Positions 28,203 to 39,271 of a stretch of DNA of 64,000 bases are shown here, one piece after another. Source of the DNA: Modicisalibacter xianhensis (lineage in GTDB: Bacteria; Pseudomonadota; Gammaproteobacteria; Pseudomonadales; Halomonadaceae); NCBI RefSeq assembly GCF_900113605.1, contig NZ_FOPY01000009.1, positions 147,816 through 211,815 of the forward strand, in the 5' to 3' direction. Numbering within the stretch: the first letter of the stretch is position 1; each line of letters opens with the position of its first letter. Both the position numbers and the translations under genes were made by a program. A model generated the notes under the pieces. The model worked only from the letters and a program-made list of their open reading frames with translations. It had not been told where the DNA came from and searched no databases.

Positions 28203-28208
28203 TACAAT
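28203..28208 (+). promoter_or_regulatory. Candidate -10 element for lepA
   Basis: TACAAT located 65 bases before the lepA ATG and after the mucD hairpin. No clear -35 partner is visible. Confidence 0.35.
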
Positions 28209-28272
28209 GGCCGCAAATTTGCCCGTTGCGCCTGGACAAGGGCGCGCAACCAGTATGGCGGATATAGGTTAA

Positions 28273-30090
28273 ATGACAGACAAGGCAAGTCCCGGTCGCA
28301 TCAAGCACATTCGAAACTTCTCGATCATCGCGCACATCGATCATGGTAAGTCGACGTTGGCTGATCGCATCATACAGATATGCGGTGGCTTGACAGAGCG
28401 CGAATTGAAAGAGCAGGTGCTCGACTCGATGGATATCGAGCGCGAAAGGGGCATCACTATCAAGGCCCAGTCGGTCACACTCGACTACAAGGCCGAGAAC
28501 GGCGAAATCTACCAGCTCAATTTCATCGATACCCCCGGGCATGTCGACTTCTCCTATGAGGTCTCGCGCTCGCTTTATGCTTGCGAGGGGGCATTGCTGG
28601 TCGTCGATGCGGCCCAGGGCGTCGAGGCTCAGTCGGTCGCCAACTGCTATACGGCGATTGCCCAGAACCTGGAAGTCCTGCCGGTGCTCAACAAGATCGA
28701 CCTGCCACAGGCCGATCCGGATCGCGTTGCCCAGGAAATTGAAGAAATCATCGGCCTTGATGCCGTGGATGCCTGTCAGGTCTCGGCCAAGACGGGAATT
28801 GGCATGGAGGGATTGCTCGAGAGGCTGGTGCGCGACATTCCGCCCCCCAAGGGTGATGTCGATGGCCCACTTCAGGCATTGATCGTCGACTCCTGGTTCG
28901 ACAACTACCTCGGCGTCGTGTCGCTGGTGCGTATCTTCGACGGCACGCTGAAGAAAGGCGACAAGATCCGCATGAAGTCCACCGGTCGCGACTGGGATGT
29001 CACCGAGGTGGGTATCTTCACCCCCAAGCGCCATCAGACCGGCATTCTGCGTGCAGGTGAGGTTGGCTTCGTGGTGGCCGGTATCAAGGACATTCATGGT
29101 GCGCCGGTCGGGGATACCATTACCCATGCCAAGACGCCCGATGTGCCTCGACTGCCCGGCTTTCAGAAGGTCAAGCCACAGGTTTACGCCGGCATGTTCC
29201 CGGTCAGCGCCGACGACTACGAAGATTTCCGTGACGCACTGGAGAAACTGGCGCTCAACGATGCCTCGCTGGACTACGAGCCGGAAAATTCCGATGCGCT
29301 CGGCTTCGGTTTCCGTGTGGGCTTCCTCGGAACGCTGCACATGGAAATCATCCAGGAGCGGCTCGAGCGCGAATATGACCTTGACCTCCTTACCACGGCA
29401 CCGACGGTGGTCTATGAGCTCGTCATGGACAATGACGAGATCCGCTACGTTTCCAACCCGTCCAAGTTGCCCGACATGGCCAATGTCGACGAGATGCGCG
29501 AGCCCATCGTGCGTGCGAGCATCCTCGTGCCACAGGAGTTCGTGGGCAATGTCATTGCCGAGTGCGAACAGCGGCGCGGCGTTCAGCTCGACATGCAGTT
29601 CCTGGGCAATCAGATCCAGCTCACCTATGAACTGCCGATGAGCGAGGTCGTCATGGACTTCTTCGATCGCCTGAAGTCGATCTCGCGTGGCTATGCCTCC
29701 CTCGATTACAGTTTCGAACGTTTCCAGGCAGCCAAGCTGGTACGTCTGGACGTGTTGATCAACGGCGACAAGGTTGACGCGCTGGCTGCCATCATCCATC
29801 GCGATCATGCCCATGGACGTGGGCGTATCCTGGTCGAAAAGATGAAAGAGCTGATTCCCCGCCAGATGTTCGACGTTGCCATCCAGGCCGCTATCGGTGG
29901 CCAGGTCGTGGCCCGGTCGACCGTCAAGGCGCTGCGCAAGAACGTCACGGCCAAGTGCTACGGCGGCGATGTCACGCGCAAGAAGAAGCTTCTCGAAAAG
30001 CAGAAAGCGGGCAAGAAGCGCATGAAGCAGGTCGGTAGAGTGGAGATTCCTCAGGACGCCTTCCTTGCCGTGCTCAAGGTGAACGACTAG
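28273..30090 (+). CDS. lepA: Elongation factor 4 (LepA)
   Basis: 605-residue ribosome-associated GTPase. G1 HIDHGKST, G2 RGITIKAQ, G3 DTPGHVDF, G4 NKID, and the characteristic LepA C-terminal domain ending [23 protein letters not shown]. Remodels stalled or mistranslocated ribosomes in the family model. First gene of the lepA-lepB-rnc-era-recO-pdxJ block. Confidence 0.98.
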   Translation: MTDKASPGRIKHIRNFSIIAHIDHGKSTLADRIIQICGGLTERELKEQVLDSMDIERERGITIKAQSVTLDYKAENGEIYQLNFIDTPGHVDFSYEVSRSLYACEGALLVVDAAQGVEAQSVANCYTAIAQNLEVLPVLNKIDLPQADPDRVAQEIEEIIGLDAVDACQVSAKTGIGMEGLLERLVRDIPPPKGDVDGPLQALIVDSWFDNYLGVVSLVRIFDGTLKKGDKIRMKSTGRDWDVTEVGIFTPKRHQTGILRAGEVGFVVAGIKDIHGAPVGDTITHAKTPDVPRLPGFQKVKPQVYAGMFPVSADDYEDFRDALEKLALNDASLDYEPENSDALGFGFRVGFLGTLHMEIIQERLEREYDLDLLTTAPTVVYELVMDNDEIRYVSNPSKLPDMANVDEMREPIVRASILVPQEFVGNVIAECEQRRGVQLDMQFLGNQIQLTYELPMSEVVMDFFDRLKSISRGYASLDYSFERFQAAKLVRLDVLINGDKVDALAAIIHRDHAHGRGRILVEKMKELIPRQMFDVAIQAAIGGQVVARSTVKALRKNVTAKCYGGDVTRKKKLLEKQKAGKKRMKQVGRVEIPQDAFLAVLKVND

Positions 30091-30104
30091 GACATACGAG
30101 ACTC

Positions 30105-30908
30105 ATGGATTTTTCGCTGCTTTTGGTGGTGGCTGTCGCCGTCACGGGGTTGGTCTGGCTGTTGGATGCGGTTTGGTGGCGGCGTCATCGTCAAGCAAGG
30201 TTGGCTACTGCCGAGGCGAGTGCGGGAGCGCCATTGGAGCCCCAGGCGCGCCGCAAGTTGGCCAAGGAGCCTTGGCCGGTCGACTATGCGCGCTCCTTCT
30301 TTCCCGTGCTGCTCGTGGTTCTGGTGCTGCGGAGTTTCGTGATAGAGCCGTTCCAGATTCCCTCGGGCTCGATGCGGCCGACATTGAAAGTGGGCGATTT
30401 CATTCTGGTCAACAAGTTCACCTATGGTTTGCGCCTACCGGTGTTGCATACCGAGATCGTCGATCTGGGCGAGCCCGAGCGGGGTGACGTCATGGTATTC
30501 CGTTTCCCGGAGGAGCCCTCGGTCAACTTCATCAAGCGAGTGGTCGGCCTGCCCGGCGATCATATCCGCTATGAGGACAAGCAGCTCTATGTGAACGGTG
30601 AGCCCGTGCCCAAGCAACTGCTCGATGCAACACCCGAGGAGGCTCCGGGAGAGTTGCTGTTCGAGGAGAAACTGGGCGAGCACGTTCATGGCCTCTACAA
30701 CAATCCCCGGGACCCGGGCCCGCAAGTGCGTGAGCTGGTCGTTCCCGAGGGGCACTATTTCATGATGGGCGACAACCGTGATCATTCGAATGACAGCCGC
30801 TACTGGGGCTTCGTCCCGCAAGAGAACATTGTCGGCAAGGCTTTCGCCGTATGGATGCACTGGGATGGCGGCCTGCCCAGCTTCTCGACGGTACGCGCCA
30901 TCGAATGA
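30105..30908 (+). CDS. lepB: Signal peptidase I
   Basis: 267 residues with two N-terminal membrane segments (about 3-22 and 63-80). Catalytic Ser89 is in PSGSMRPTL and Lys144 in FIKRVVGLPGD; the GDNRDHSNDSRYWGFVP box is present. Removes signal peptides of exported proteins at the periplasmic face. It starts 14 bases after lepA. Confidence 0.97.
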   Translation: MDFSLLLVVAVAVTGLVWLLDAVWWRRHRQARLATAEASAGAPLEPQARRKLAKEPWPVDYARSFFPVLLVVLVLRSFVIEPFQIPSGSMRPTLKVGDFILVNKFTYGLRLPVLHTEIVDLGEPERGDVMVFRFPEEPSVNFIKRVVGLPGDHIRYEDKQLYVNGEPVPKQLLDATPEEAPGELLFEEKLGEHVHGLYNNPRDPGPQVRELVVPEGHYFMMGDNRDHSNDSRYWGFVPQENIVGKAFAVWMHWDGGLPSFSTVRAIE

Positions 30909-30960
30909 ACCGGCCGGGGATATCCGGCATGCCCAAGCCAATCGATAAAGCAGGTGTTTC

Positions 30961-31650
30961 GTGAGTACCTCTCATCAAGCCTTCAGCCGACGGATCGGCC
31001 ATTCCTTTCGCGATCTTTCCTTGTTGGAGCTGGCATTGACCCACCGCAGCTATGGTGGAGACAACAACGAAAGGCTGGAGTTTCTGGGCGATTCCATCGT
31101 CAACTTCGTCATTGGCGAAGCCCTTTTCCAACGCTTTCCCCAGGCTCGGGAGGGGCAATTGTCGCGCCTTCGCGCACGGCTGGTGAAAGGCCAGACCCTG
31201 GCGGAGCTGGCTCGGGAATTCTCCGTCGGCGAACAGTTGCGTCTCGGGTCGGGGGAAATGAAAAGCGGCGGCTTTCGGCGCGACTCGATCCTCGCGGATG
31301 CCGTCGAAGCCCTGATCGGGGCGATCTACCTGGATGCCGGCATGGACGTCGCCAAGGCGCGGGTTCTGTCCTGGTACGGCACGCGGCTCGAGTCGATCGA
31401 CCTGCAGGATACCCAGAAGGATCCCAAGACTCGCTTGCAGGAATTCCTTCAGTCGCGCCAAGCGGCATTGCCGCGTTATGAGGTGACGAGTGTGGAGGGC
31501 GAGGCTCATGCCCAGACGTTTACCGTCGAATGCCACGTCGACATGATCGACAAGCACACCATCGGCATCGGCACCAGTCGTCGCCATGCCGAGCAGGAAG
31601 CGGCCGAAAAAGCGCTGTCCCTGCTCGAACCGAAAGGAGGTCGCGCATGA
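30961..31650 (+). CDS. rnc: Ribonuclease III
   Basis: 229 residues. RNase III signature [17 protein letters not shown], second acidic patch [13 protein letters not shown], and a C-terminal double-stranded RNA-binding domain (about 155-225). The start is GTG at 30961 ([12 protein letters not shown]). Processes rRNA precursors and structured mRNAs. Overlaps era by four bases. Confidence 0.97.
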   Translation: MSTSHQAFSRRIGHSFRDLSLLELALTHRSYGGDNNERLEFLGDSIVNFVIGEALFQRFPQAREGQLSRLRARLVKGQTLAELAREFSVGEQLRLGSGEMKSGGFRRDSILADAVEALIGAIYLDAGMDVAKARVLSWYGTRLESIDLQDTQKDPKTRLQEFLQSRQAALPRYEVTSVEGEAHAQTFTVECHVDMIDKHTIGIGTSRRHAEQEAAEKALSLLEPKGGRA

Positions 31651-32546
31651 CCCAGACATGTGGTTTCGTGGCGATTGTCGGCCGGCCCAATGTCGGCAAG
31701 TCGACCTTGATGAACCGAATCCTCGGTCAGAAGATATCCATCACCTCCCGGCGGCCGCAGACGACGCGACATCAGGTCATGGGTATCAAGACCGAAGGCG
31801 AAGCCCAGTTCATCTATGTCGATACGCCGGGAATGCACCTCCAGAGCAAGGATCGCAACAAGGCGATCAACCGCTTCATGAACCAGGCTGCGACCCAGGC
31901 CCTGCGTGATGTGGATTGTGTGGTTTTCCTGGTCGACCGGACGCGCTGGACACAGGAAGACGACATCGTCCTCGACAAGCTGACCCATGTCGAGGCACCG
32001 GTCATCCTGGCCGTCAACAAGGTCGACTGGATCGAAAACAAGCAGGATCTCTTGCCCTGGCTCGACCAACTGCAGGCCAAGCGGGGCTTTGCCGCCATCC
32101 TGCCGATCTCCGCCAAGCACGGCACCAATGTGCCCGAACTGGAAGCTGAGGTCGCCAAGTACTTGCCCGAGAGCATTCATTATTTTCCCGATGACCAGAT
32201 CACCGACCGCAGCCAGCGTTTTCTGGCCGCCGAGCTGGTGCGCGAAAAGGTCATGCGCCAGCTCGGTGATGAGTTGCCTTACCAGATGACGGTGGAAATC
32301 GAGGAGTTTCGCGATGAAGGCAGGGTCATACACATCAGTGCGTTGATGCTGGTCGAGCGCCCCGGTCAGAAGAAGATTCTGATCGGTGAAAATGGCGAGC
32401 GGATCAAGAAAATTGGCCGTGAAGCCCGTCTCGACATGGAGAAGGCCTTCGGCGCGAAGGTCATGCTCAACCTGTGGGTCAAGGTCAAGCGTGGCTGGTC
32501 CGATGATGACCGTGCCCTGAAAAGCCTCGGTTACGACCTCGAGTGA
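31647..32546 (+). CDS. era: GTPase Era
   Basis: 299 residues. G1 [10 protein letters not shown]3 DTPGMH, G4 NKVD, and a C-terminal KH domain with [14 protein letters not shown]. Needed for 30S ribosome assembly. A near-perfect AAAGGAGG ribosome site lies inside the end of rnc, and the ATGA overlap fixes the start. Confidence 0.97.
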   Translation: MTQTCGFVAIVGRPNVGKSTLMNRILGQKISITSRRPQTTRHQVMGIKTEGEAQFIYVDTPGMHLQSKDRNKAINRFMNQAATQALRDVDCVVFLVDRTRWTQEDDIVLDKLTHVEAPVILAVNKVDWIENKQDLLPWLDQLQAKRGFAAILPISAKHGTNVPELEAEVAKYLPESIHYFPDDQITDRSQRFLAAELVREKVMRQLGDELPYQMTVEIEEFRDEGRVIHISALMLVERPGQKKILIGENGERIKKIGREARLDMEKAFGAKVMLNLWVKVKRGWSDDDRALKSLGYDLE

Positions 32547-32552
32547 CCCCGC

Positions 32553-33257
32553 ATGCAGCCGCAACCGGCGTATCTGCTTCACAAACGTCCTTATCGTGAA
32601 ACCAGCGCGCTGGTCGAGTTGATCACGCTCGATCATGGGCGCGTGCGTGCCATCGCTCAAGGCGTGCAGCGTGCAGGAAGCAAGAGTCGCTCACGGTTGC
32701 AGCCTTTTGCTCCCTTGCATGTGACCTGGACCGGAACCAACGATCTCAAGCGCCTGCGCCTCATGGAATCGCGAGGCGCGTCGGCGCTGTTGGCTGGAGA
32801 AGGCCTGCTGTGCGGTCTGTATGCCAATGAGCTGTTGAGCCGCGTGTTGCCGGTGGAATTTCCCGTTCCCGAGGTGTTTGCCTTCTATACGTCGCTGCTG
32901 GAGTCGTTGCCCGTACCGGAGCGTCGTGCGCCGGGTCTGCGGCGGCTTGAGCTTGCAGTGCTCGACGCACTGGATGCAGACCCCGTTTTTCGCGATCTCG
33001 AGGATCGCGAGCTGGACCCGCAGGGGCGCTATGTCTATCGTGCCGGTTATCGCCGATTCGCATTAGCGTCGGAAGGGCAGGTGGGTATCGATGGCCGCAC
33101 TCTGCGCCTGTTGTCCCAAGGCAGTTGGACCCAGCCTGGATTGGCTGGCGTCGCCAAGGTATTGACTCGCGCAGCCCTGTCCCCTCTGCTGGGTGACAAG
33201 CCGCTGCGCTCGCGGGAACTGATGAAGCAACTGGCAGCCCGCCGACGACCTTCCTGA
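32553..33257 (+). CDS. recO: DNA repair protein RecO
   Basis: 234 residues. N-terminal OB fold ([39 protein letters not shown]) and the helical C-terminal part. Mediates RecA loading with RecR and RecF and anneals SSB-coated DNA. Starts six bases after era; position between era and pdxJ is standard. Confidence 0.95.
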   Translation: MQPQPAYLLHKRPYRETSALVELITLDHGRVRAIAQGVQRAGSKSRSRLQPFAPLHVTWTGTNDLKRLRLMESRGASALLAGEGLLCGLYANELLSRVLPVEFPVPEVFAFYTSLLESLPVPERRAPGLRRLELAVLDALDADPVFRDLEDRELDPQGRYVYRAGYRRFALASEGQVGIDGRTLRLLSQGSWTQPGLAGVAKVLTRAALSPLLGDKPLRSRELMKQLAARRRPS

Positions 33258-33288
33258 CCGACTTTCTATCGATTGCATGGAGTTGCAC

Positions 33289-34089
33289 ATGAATCCTCCG
33301 CGTATACTGCTGGGCGTCAACATCGATCATATCGCCACCCTGCGTCAGGCCAGGGGAACCCGTTATCCCGATCCCGTTCAGGCTGCCCTGTTGGCCGAGG
33401 AGGCCGGCGCGGACGGAATCACCGTACATCTACGGGAAGACCGTCGGCATATCCAGGATCGCGACATTTTCATTCTTGCCGACGTGCTGAATACGCGCAT
33501 GAATCTGGAAATGGCCGTCACTGAAGAAATGATCGCCCTGGCGGAGCGGGTGAAACCTGCACATGTCTGCCTGGTGCCCGAGAAGCGCGAAGAACTGACG
33601 ACCGAGGGTGGGCTGGATGTCCTTGGCGGGCGCGAGCGAATTGCCGAGGCCTGTCGTAGGCTTGCCGCGGTCGGTTGCGATGTCTCGCTGTTCATCGACC
33701 CCGATCCCGACCAGATTCGTGCCGCCCTCGAGGTGGGTGCGCCGACCATCGAATTGCATACCGGCGCCTATGCGGAAGCGGCCGGGGACACGATGCGCGT
33801 CGAATATGAACGCATCGCCGCAGCCGCGGAACTGGCCAATGAACTGGGGCTGACCGTCAATGCCGGCCATGGGCTGCATTACCACAATGTCGAGGCCATT
33901 GCGGCAATCCCCGGCCTGAACGAATTGAACATTGGCCATGCGATCATTGCCCGCGCCTTGTTTGTCGGCTTGAAAGACGCTGTCGCCGAAATGAAGCGAC
34001 TGGTGATTGCCGGCCAGGAGGCCGGCTTCGTCGCGTCGCTGGAAAGCCACGACCACGAACATGACGAGGGTAGTGGCTGCTGTCACTGA
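33289..34089 (+). CDS. pdxJ: Pyridoxine 5'-phosphate synthase PdxJ with a His/Cys-rich tail
   Basis: 266 residues from the ATG at 33289 (GGAG six bases upstream; ATG 33277 is the alternative). Condenses 1-deoxyxylulose 5-phosphate with 3-amino-2-oxopropyl phosphate to make PNP. Family blocks: [37 protein letters not shown], and [13 protein letters not shown]. About 20 residues longer than E. coli PdxJ; the extra end [15 protein letters not shown] looks like a metal-binding tail. It converges with barA with only four bases between. Confidence 0.95.
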   Translation: MNPPRILLGVNIDHIATLRQARGTRYPDPVQAALLAEEAGADGITVHLREDRRHIQDRDIFILADVLNTRMNLEMAVTEEMIALAERVKPAHVCLVPEKREELTTEGGLDVLGGRERIAEACRRLAAVGCDVSLFIDPDPDQIRAALEVGAPTIELHTGAYAEAAGDTMRVEYERIAAAAELANELGLTVNAGHGLHYHNVEAIAAIPGLNELNIGHAIIARALFVGLKDAVAEMKRLVIAGQEAGFVASLESHDHEHDEGSGCCH

Positions 34090-34093
34090 TACG

Positions 34094-36799
34094 TCAGCGG
34101 GTCTGCAGTGCCTGCCAGTCACGCAGGCGCTGCATGGCCACGAACACCGCCTCAAGCATATCGCCGACCTCTGCCATCCCCTGCGTGCGCAGCCGGGTCT
34201 CCAGCGTTTCGCAAAGCAGGGCCAGTTGTGGCACGCCGGAATAGCGACATGCGCCGTTCAAGTAGTGCACGGCGTCGAGAAACGCTTCCTCGTCGTGCTG
34301 GGCATAGGTCTGGCGTAGGGTCTTCTCGCTGCCGTCCAGGCTGTCGAGCAGCAGCTTCAGGGTATCCTTGGCCAGGTTCGGGTTGCCGCCGGCCATCGCC
34401 CGGCCTAACTCCATGTCCACTACCGGCAGTTCGTCTTCCGTGGTGTGCCGCTCGTGTTTCGTGCGCAGCTTCAGCCGGATATCCAGATACGTTTCCAGTA
34501 CCTTGGCCAGGGAGTGCTCCTCGAGTGGCTTGGTCAGGACTTCCTGCATGCCAGCATCCAGCAGCTGGCGTGTCTCTTCCTCCAGGGCATGGGCCGTCAA
34601 AGCGATATAAGGGCAGCTTGCCCAACTGCCTCCCAGGCGGCGCAAGGACTGCATGGCCTCGACACCACTCATGCCAGGCATGCGAATGTCCATGAGCACG
34701 AGGCCGACAGAATGTTCATGGGCGAGCGCCAGCGCTTCCTCGCCACTGGCAGCAAGCAGGCATTCCACTCCCGCTTGGTCGAGCAGTTCCTTGACCAGCA
34801 ATCGGTTGGAGAGGATGTCATCGACCACCATCACGCTATGGTGGCGAGCACGGTATGTGTCGGCGGCCTGCGGTTCGTCTTCGGAAACACTGGCTTCGAC
34901 CTTGCCGAACAAGCGTCGGACGCTATCCGCAAGTTTTCCGCGTGCGATTGGCTTGGACAGGATATCGCTGTCCGGCGGCAAGTGCAGTTCGGTGACATCG
35001 TAGGGGTTGGTATTGACCAGGGCCAGAACCGGGCATTCCACGCCCGACAGGCAATCGTTCCAGCTTTGCAGGGCCTCGCCTCGTAGCTCCTCGCGACGCA
35101 GCCCCACGATCATCAGGTCGAAGTGGGCCGGCTCCAGGCCATGGCTGCCGCCAATGACATGTACTCTGGCTCCCCAGGATTCGAAGAGATGGGTCAGGGC
35201 GCGGCGTGTCGCATCATGCGGCTCGTAGATGGCCACGTGTGGGGCGTCCAGTTGCATCTCCGGATGACGTTCCATCTGACCGGCGCCGCCCAACCGCAGC
35301 GGCAACGTGAAACTGAACTCGCTACCCTGGCCGGGGCGGCTGGAGACGACGATCTGCCCTCCCATTTGTTCGACGAGCTGCTTGCAGATCATCAGGCCCA
35401 GGCCCGATCCGCCGTGATGGCGAGTGCGGGCCGTCGATACCTGACTGAAGGGCTGGAATAGTCGCTGCTGAAGCTCGGCGGAAAGCCCGATTCCCGTATC
35501 GCTGACCTTGACGCCCAGCATGGGCTCGCCTCCGTCCGATTCTTCGACGAGAACACGCACGATGACTTCGCCAGCTTCAGTGAATTTCACGGCGTTGTGC
35601 ACCAGATTGGTGAGCACCTGCTTGATACGCAGGGGGTCGCCGATGATTTCGGCAGGCACGTCGTCGTAGACCAGTCCAAGCAGTTGCAGGTCCTTCTGTT
35701 GGGACGAAGGCGCCTGGAGCGTCAAGACTTCGTCCACCATCGAAACCATGTCGATAGGCACCGACTCCAATTCGAGCTTGCCGGCCTCGATCTTGGAGAA
35801 ATCGAGGATATCGTTGATCAACGAAAGCAAGTTGTCCGACGCCGTTTCCACATGCCCGAGCCAGTCGCGCTGACGGGTATCGAGCTGGCTGCGTCCGAGC
35901 AAGCGGCAGAAACCGATGATGCCGTTCAGGGGAGTGCGGATCTCGTGACTCATGTTGGCCAGGAACTCCGACTTGATGCGGTTGGCCTGCTGCGCCCGAC
36001 GCCGGGCCATGTCGAGTTCGATATTCTGTATTTCGATGGTTTCCATCGACTCCTGAAGATCGGCAGTGGTCTGCTCGATCTGTTGGCGCATGTTGTTGCG
36101 GCTGTTGAGCAGGTGCTGACCTATGGCATTGATGGCCTGGGTCAAGGGAGCCAGTTCGTGGGGGCCTCGCGCGGGGAGCCGATATTCGTAATCGCCGGTA
36201 TTTAGCCGGATCAGTGCATCGCGCTGGGCAGCCAATACCGGGAAGAACCGGCGTTGAATGACATAGGCCAGGGCCAGCAGGATCAGGGCCATGCAAGCCC
36301 AGGCCAGGGCGTGGCTGGTCAACTGGCGATAGGTCATCAGCTCCAGTTCGCTATCGCTGATGGCCAGGTCCATCCAGTACTGGTTGCTGCGTACACCCCG
36401 TGAACCGCCTTGGGGCGTGACCACCGGAAGTGGCTTGATCATGCGCCAATGCTGCGCTTGCTCGGTCAGGGTCGTCTGGCTGGGCAAGGGCAGAGTCGGA
36501 ACTGATTGGGTGGACCCCATGTGCAACAGGGGATCGCCGGAGCTCAACCTCAACGTGACCGACTGGACGCCCTGCAGGTCCAGAATCCGTTGCGCCAGGT
36601 CATCGAGCCGGGCACGGTCCCCGGTATTGAGCGCCCCGAGCAACGAGGGGGAAAGAAGGTCGACGGCCTCTTCCATGCGCGTCTGCAACATGTCGAAGCG
36701 TTGCTGGCTGTCCTGAACCAGCAGGTAACCGGTATACATCAGGGTCAACAGTAACGGGACACCCAGCGTCAGTGCGAACAGGCGGTTTTTCAAGGCCAT
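34094..36799 (-). CDS. barA: Hybrid histidine kinase BarA/GacS
   Basis: 901 residues. Two membrane segments (about 8-28 and 164-184) flank a periplasmic sensor; then HAMP, a coiled coil, a kinase core with His285 in [12 protein letters not shown], an ATPase domain ([13 protein letters not shown]), a degenerate receiver-like part, a receiver with [13 protein letters not shown], and a C-terminal HPt ([16 protein letters not shown]). The architecture and position next to cysM match GacS/BarA, which acts on GacA/UvrY and the Csr/Rsm small RNAs. No response-regulator gene is in the window. Confidence 0.93.
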   Translation of the reverse strand: MALKNRLFALTLGVPLLLTLMYTGYLLVQDSQQRFDMLQTRMEEAVDLLSPSLLGALNTGDRARLDDLAQRILDLQGVQSVTLRLSSGDPLLHMGSTQSVPTLPLPSQTTLTEQAQHWRMIKPLPVVTPQGGSRGVRSNQYWMDLAISDSELELMTYRQLTSHALAWACMALILLALAYVIQRRFFPVLAAQRDALIRLNTGDYEYRLPARGPHELAPLTQAINAIGQHLLNSRNNMRQQIEQTTADLQESMETIEIQNIELDMARRRAQQANRIKSEFLANMSHEIRTPLNGIIGFCRLLGRSQLDTRQRDWLGHVETASDNLLSLINDILDFSKIEAGKLELESVPIDMVSMVDEVLTLQAPSSQQKDLQLLGLVYDDVPAEIIGDPLRIKQVLTNLVHNAVKFTEAGEVIVRVLVEESDGGEPMLGVKVSDTGIGLSAELQQRLFQPFSQVSTARTRHHGGSGLGLMICKQLVEQMGGQIVVSSRPGQGSEFSFTLPLRLGGAGQMERHPEMQLDAPHVAIYEPHDATRRALTHLFESWGARVHVIGGSHGLEPAHFDLMIVGLRREELRGEALQSWNDCLSGVECPVLALVNTNPYDVTELHLPPDSDILSKPIARGKLADSVRRLFGKVEASVSEDEPQAADTYRARHHSVMVVDDILSNRLLVKELLDQAGVECLLAASGEEALALAHEHSVGLVLMDIRMPGMSGVEAMQSLRRLGGSWASCPYIALTAHALEEETRQLLDAGMQEVLTKPLEEHSLAKVLETYLDIRLKLRTKHERHTTEDELPVVDMELGRAMAGGNPNLAKDTLKLLLDSLDGSEKTLRQTYAQHDEEAFLDAVHYLNGACRYSGVPQLALLCETLETRLRTQGMAEVGDMLEAVFVAMQRLRDWQALQTR

Positions 36800-36878
36800 G
36801 TAGCGTCCAGCGAAATCAAATCAGCCGTCAGTATGCCACAGAGTTCAAGCCTGCCTGTCCAGTGCGGGGTGGCATGGA

Positions 36879-36884
36879 TATAAT
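36879..36884 (+). promoter_or_regulatory. Candidate -10 element of cysM
   Basis: TATAAT, a perfect -10 hexamer, 72 bases before the cysM ATG in the barA-cysM divergent gap. The -35 region (around 36856-36861) is weak. Confidence 0.5.
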
Positions 36885-36955
36885 GTTGGCCAAGAATTTT
36901 CGCCCAGTCGCTGTCGTTCGCGAGGCATTGTCTCTCGGCTAGTAAGGATAAGCCC

Positions 36956-37852
36956 ATGCAGTTTCCCACACTCGAGGATGTCGTCGGTAATACGCCATTG
37001 GTGCGCCTGCAGCGTATCGGTGCCGGCCGCAACAACACCCTGCTGGCCAAGCTCGAGGGCAACAACCCGGCCGGCTCGGTCAAGGATCGGCCGGCGCTGT
37101 CGATGATCGGCCAGGCCGAGGCACGCGGGGAAATCGCACCGGGCGATACCCTGATCGAGGCAACGTCGGGCAATACCGGGATCGCCCTGGCCATGGCGGC
37201 CGCCATCAAGGGGTATCGGATGGTGCTGATCATGCCCGATAACGCCTCGAGCGAGCGTAAGCAGGCCATGGCAGCCTATGGTGCCGAATTGATCACCGTG
37301 ACCAAGCAGCAGGGGATGGAAGGGGCGCGCGACCTCGCCCAATCGATGATCGACCGTGGCGAAGGCAAGCCGCTCAATCAGTTCGCCAATCCGGACAACC
37401 CCATGGCGCACTATCGCACCACCGGGCCCGAGCTATGGCAACAGACCGAAGGCAGCATTACCCATTTCGTCAGCTCGATGGGCACGACCGGGACGATCAT
37501 GGGCGTATCCCAATATCTCAAGGAGCGCAACCCGGCCATTCAAATCGTTGGCCTGCAGCCTGAGGATGGGGCCAGCATCGCGGGTATTCGCCGTTGGCCT
37601 GAGGCGTACCTTCCGAGCATCTTCGACGCCAGCCGGGTGGATAGCGTACTCGACATCGGCCAGCATGAGGCCGAGGAGCACATGCGCCGCCTGGCCAGGG
37701 AAGAAGGCATCCTGGCGGGTGTCTCTTCCGGCGGCGCCCTTGCCGGGGCGCTGCGAATTGCCGAGCAGGTCGAGAATGCTGTGATCGTGTTCATCGTATG
37801 CGATCGCGGGGACCGTTACCTGTCCACCGGCCTCTTTGCCCCGGATCTCTGA
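36956..37852 (+). CDS. cysM: Cysteine synthase B
   Basis: 298-residue PLP enzyme making cysteine from O-acetylserine and sulfide or thiosulfate. PLP lysine K43 in GSVKDRPAL, TSGNTGIALAMAAA loop, SSMGTTGTIMG phosphate-binding loop. The KDRPAL context and length of about 300 fit CysM rather than CysK. Four bases separate it from rlmD, so they are probably co-transcribed. Confidence 0.95.
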   Translation: MQFPTLEDVVGNTPLVRLQRIGAGRNNTLLAKLEGNNPAGSVKDRPALSMIGQAEARGEIAPGDTLIEATSGNTGIALAMAAAIKGYRMVLIMPDNASSERKQAMAAYGAELITVTKQQGMEGARDLAQSMIDRGEGKPLNQFANPDNPMAHYRTTGPELWQQTEGSITHFVSSMGTTGTIMGVSQYLKERNPAIQIVGLQPEDGASIAGIRRWPEAYLPSIFDASRVDSVLDIGQHEAEEHMRRLAREEGILAGVSSGGALAGALRIAEQVENAVIVFIVCDRGDRYLSTGLFAPDL

Positions 37853-37855
37853 ATC

Positions 37856-39220
37856 ATGGCCATGTTGGGAAAGCGACGCCCGTCCGCCCGGAAAGTGGCG
37901 CCGCGACGGCAATCCTCCCCTGTGGCTTCGTCCACAGATGATAGCCCAGGCATCGAGGTGGTCCGTCTGGCGCATGATGGCCGTGGCGTTGCCCGTAATG
38001 CCGAAGGCAAGACGCTGTTCATCGACCGTGCGTTACCCGGCGAGCGGGTGGATGTCGCAATCCACCGCAGCCGTAAGCGTTATGACGAAGGCCATGTCCG
38101 GGCATGGCGGGTCACGTCCTCCGAGCGCGTCGACGCCTTCTGTCCACATTACGAACGCTGTGGAGGCTGCGACCTGCAGCACCTGGCACTCGACGCACAG
38201 CGGCATCACAAATCCCAGGTGCTGATCGAGCAGTTGGCGCGGCAGGGACTGTCGTTGCCCGGCGAGCCCCGCCTGCTGTCGGGTGCGGGTCAGGGCTATC
38301 GTCGACGCGCACGTATCGGCGTCAAGGTCGATGCGCAAGGCCGGGTGCATGTGGGGTTCCGCGAACGCAGTAGCCACCATCTCGTCGACATCGACTCCTG
38401 TCCGATTCTGGTGCCCGTGCTGGAAGCGCTGCTGCCTGCGCTACGCGAGTGTCTGGAGCGGCTTCAGTCGCCACGCCTGGTCGGGCATGTGGAATTGGTC
38501 GCCAGCGACCGGCAGGCGGCAGTCGTCATTCGTCAGTTACGAGACGATCCTGCAGACTGGCAGCGGTGGCAGGCATGGGCCACTGAGCAGGAGGTCGGCC
38601 TGGCGCGACTGGTCGGACGCAATGAGCCTCGGCTCGAGTGGTTCGGAAAAGCGCCTGACCTGAGCTATACCCTCAAAAGCAATGGACATTCCCTGCGGCT
38701 GTCCTTCCTGCCTGGTGACTTCCTGCAGGTCAATGCCGAGGTCAACCAGCAAATGGTGTCGCTGGCGCTCGACTGGTTGCAGCCGGCAGGCAGTGACCGG
38801 GTGCTCGACCTGTTTGCCGGCGTGGGGAACTTTACGCTGGCGCTGGCGCCTCATGTGGCGCAGGTCATCGGCATCGAGGGCAGTCCCGACATGGTGACGC
38901 GCCTCAAGGACAACGCGCAGGGCAACGATTTGCATAATGTTGAAGCGAGGCAGGCCGATCTGGGGCAGGCGCCGGGACTTCAACCGTTGCCTGACCTCGT
39001 GGTGCTCGATCCGCCACGCGACGGTGCCGAGGCAGTTTGCCGCGCGCTAGGGCAGGAACCGGTATCGCGCATTCTCTATGTGTCCTGCGATCCAGCGACG
39101 CTGGCTCGCGATGCGGCACATCTTGTGCATGCCGGATACCGTATCACGCATGCTGCCGTCGCCGACATGTTCGCCCAGACGGCACATCTTGAGTCCATGC
39201 TCTTGTTCGAGCGTGGGTAG
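37856..39220 (+). CDS. rlmD: 23S rRNA (uracil-1939-C5)-methyltransferase
   Basis: 454 residues. N-terminal TRAM domain (about 25-85), 4Fe-4S cysteines in CPHYERCGGCDLQHL, and a SAM domain with LDLFAGVGNFTLALA. The catalytic Cys is in ILYVSCDPATLARD. The start could be 37856 or 37862 (MAMLGK). Gene order cysM-rlmD-relA is shared with Pseudomonas. Confidence 0.95.
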   Translation: MAMLGKRRPSARKVAPRRQSSPVASSTDDSPGIEVVRLAHDGRGVARNAEGKTLFIDRALPGERVDVAIHRSRKRYDEGHVRAWRVTSSERVDAFCPHYERCGGCDLQHLALDAQRHHKSQVLIEQLARQGLSLPGEPRLLSGAGQGYRRRARIGVKVDAQGRVHVGFRERSSHHLVDIDSCPILVPVLEALLPALRECLERLQSPRLVGHVELVASDRQAAVVIRQLRDDPADWQRWQAWATEQEVGLARLVGRNEPRLEWFGKAPDLSYTLKSNGHSLRLSFLPGDFLQVNAEVNQQMVSLALDWLQPAGSDRVLDLFAGVGNFTLALAPHVAQVIGIEGSPDMVTRLKDNAQGNDLHNVEARQADLGQAPGLQPLPDLVVLDPPRDGAEAVCRALGQEPVSRILYVSCDPATLARDAAHLVHAGYRITHAAVADMFAQTAHLESMLLFERG

Positions 39221-39271
39221 GGTTTGTGATGTTCCTGCCAGGATGGTCGGGAACAGGAGGGGTCCAATAAC

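Noticed and set aside
28162..29814. A 550-codon minus-strand frame across lepA.
   Set aside because: Antisense shadow of LepA; no family resemblance.
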